64,000 nucleotides of DNA from Ochrovirga pacifica (GTDB lineage: Bacteria; Bacteroidota; Bacteroidia; Flavobacteriales; Flavobacteriaceae): the NCBI RefSeq assembly GCF_000220525.1, contig NZ_AFPK01000034.1, positions 56,927 to 120,926 of the forward strand, given 5' to 3'. The notes under the pieces were generated by a model. That model was given only the letters and a program-made list of their open reading frames with translations, did no database searches and was not told where the DNA came from. The position numbers were made by a program, and so were the translations under genes. Every line of letters starts with the position of its first letter. Position 1 is the stretch's first letter. This document shows positions 63,972 through 64,000 of the stretch, in pieces.

Positions 63972-64000
63972 AAAAAATAAATTACAAATAAAAAAAGATT

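Overview
The window is AT-rich chromosomal DNA from a member of the Bacteroidota, most likely a marine, polysaccharide-degrading Flavobacteriaceae. The evidence is a hybrid two-component regulator, three lipoprotein GH16 glycoside hydrolases beside a sulfatase, a TonB-dependent receptor with a carboxypeptidase-regulatory-like N-terminus, a type IX secretion (T9SS) C-terminal signal, and many promoters with the Bacteroidota -7 element TAnnTTTG in place of a sigma70 -10 box. I see no rRNA, insertion sequence, prophage or CRISPR array. Three tRNAs are present: initiator Met, Ser(UGA) and Phe(GAA).

Layout. 1-5.5 kb: the 3' end of a surface carbohydrate-binding-type protein, then a hybrid two-component regulator on the minus strand; this looks like the edge of a polysaccharide utilization locus lying to the left. 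5.7-8.4 kb: anaerobic ribonucleotide reductase (nrdG-nrdD) convergent with an Rrf2 regulator. 8.5-9.5 kb: initiator tRNA, a VOC protein and tRNA-Ser. 9.5-16.6 kb: a TauE-like permease, aroC, then murA, a DUF4290 gene and uvrD/pcrA on the minus strand, then an HPP membrane protein. 16.7-31 kb: a lipoprotein of three Cys-rich repeats, an M13 peptidase, folP, a DUF1599 gene with a DoxX-like gene, two outer-membrane barrels, an SBF-type permease and a DUF4114/T9SS protein. 30.5-32 kb: a frameshifted short-chain dehydrogenase next to a TetR regulator, with two matching operators. 32-34 kb: a BIG2 lipoprotein and a barrel protein.

34-45.5 kb: a red/brown-algal-type glycan degradation region consisting of a sulfatase, GH16-1, GH16-2, GH16-3 and a LacI regulator. 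Housekeeping genes (tgt-lptF, glmM, a DEAD-box helicase) are inserted between GH16-2 and GH16-3. 45.7-47.4 kb: a choice-of-anchor I lipoprotein. 47.7-57.6 kb: mainly housekeeping and envelope genes (coaX, an outer-membrane protein, a TPR protein, lptC, a small membrane protein, a CBS-domain membrane protein, a PpiD-like foldase, prfB, an ArsC-like gene and an rluE-like gene). 57.6-64 kb: a GyrI-like protein, then a phosphate-scavenging island of beta-propeller phytase, TonB receptor and divergent PhoD phosphatase, whose shared intergenic region carries three 11-bp direct repeats like a Pho box.

The genes point to an organism that degrades sulfated algal glycans, scavenges organic phosphate and can make deoxynucleotides without oxygen. 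I found no clearly new multi-gene system. The items most worth checking are the TetR operator pair with its frameshifted target, a Tgt without the zinc-ligand cysteines, a MurA with Asp in place of the fosfomycin-target Cys, genes whose promoters lie 4-5 bp from the start codon (probably leaderless), the triple CCH-repeat lipoprotein and the Pho-box-like repeats.
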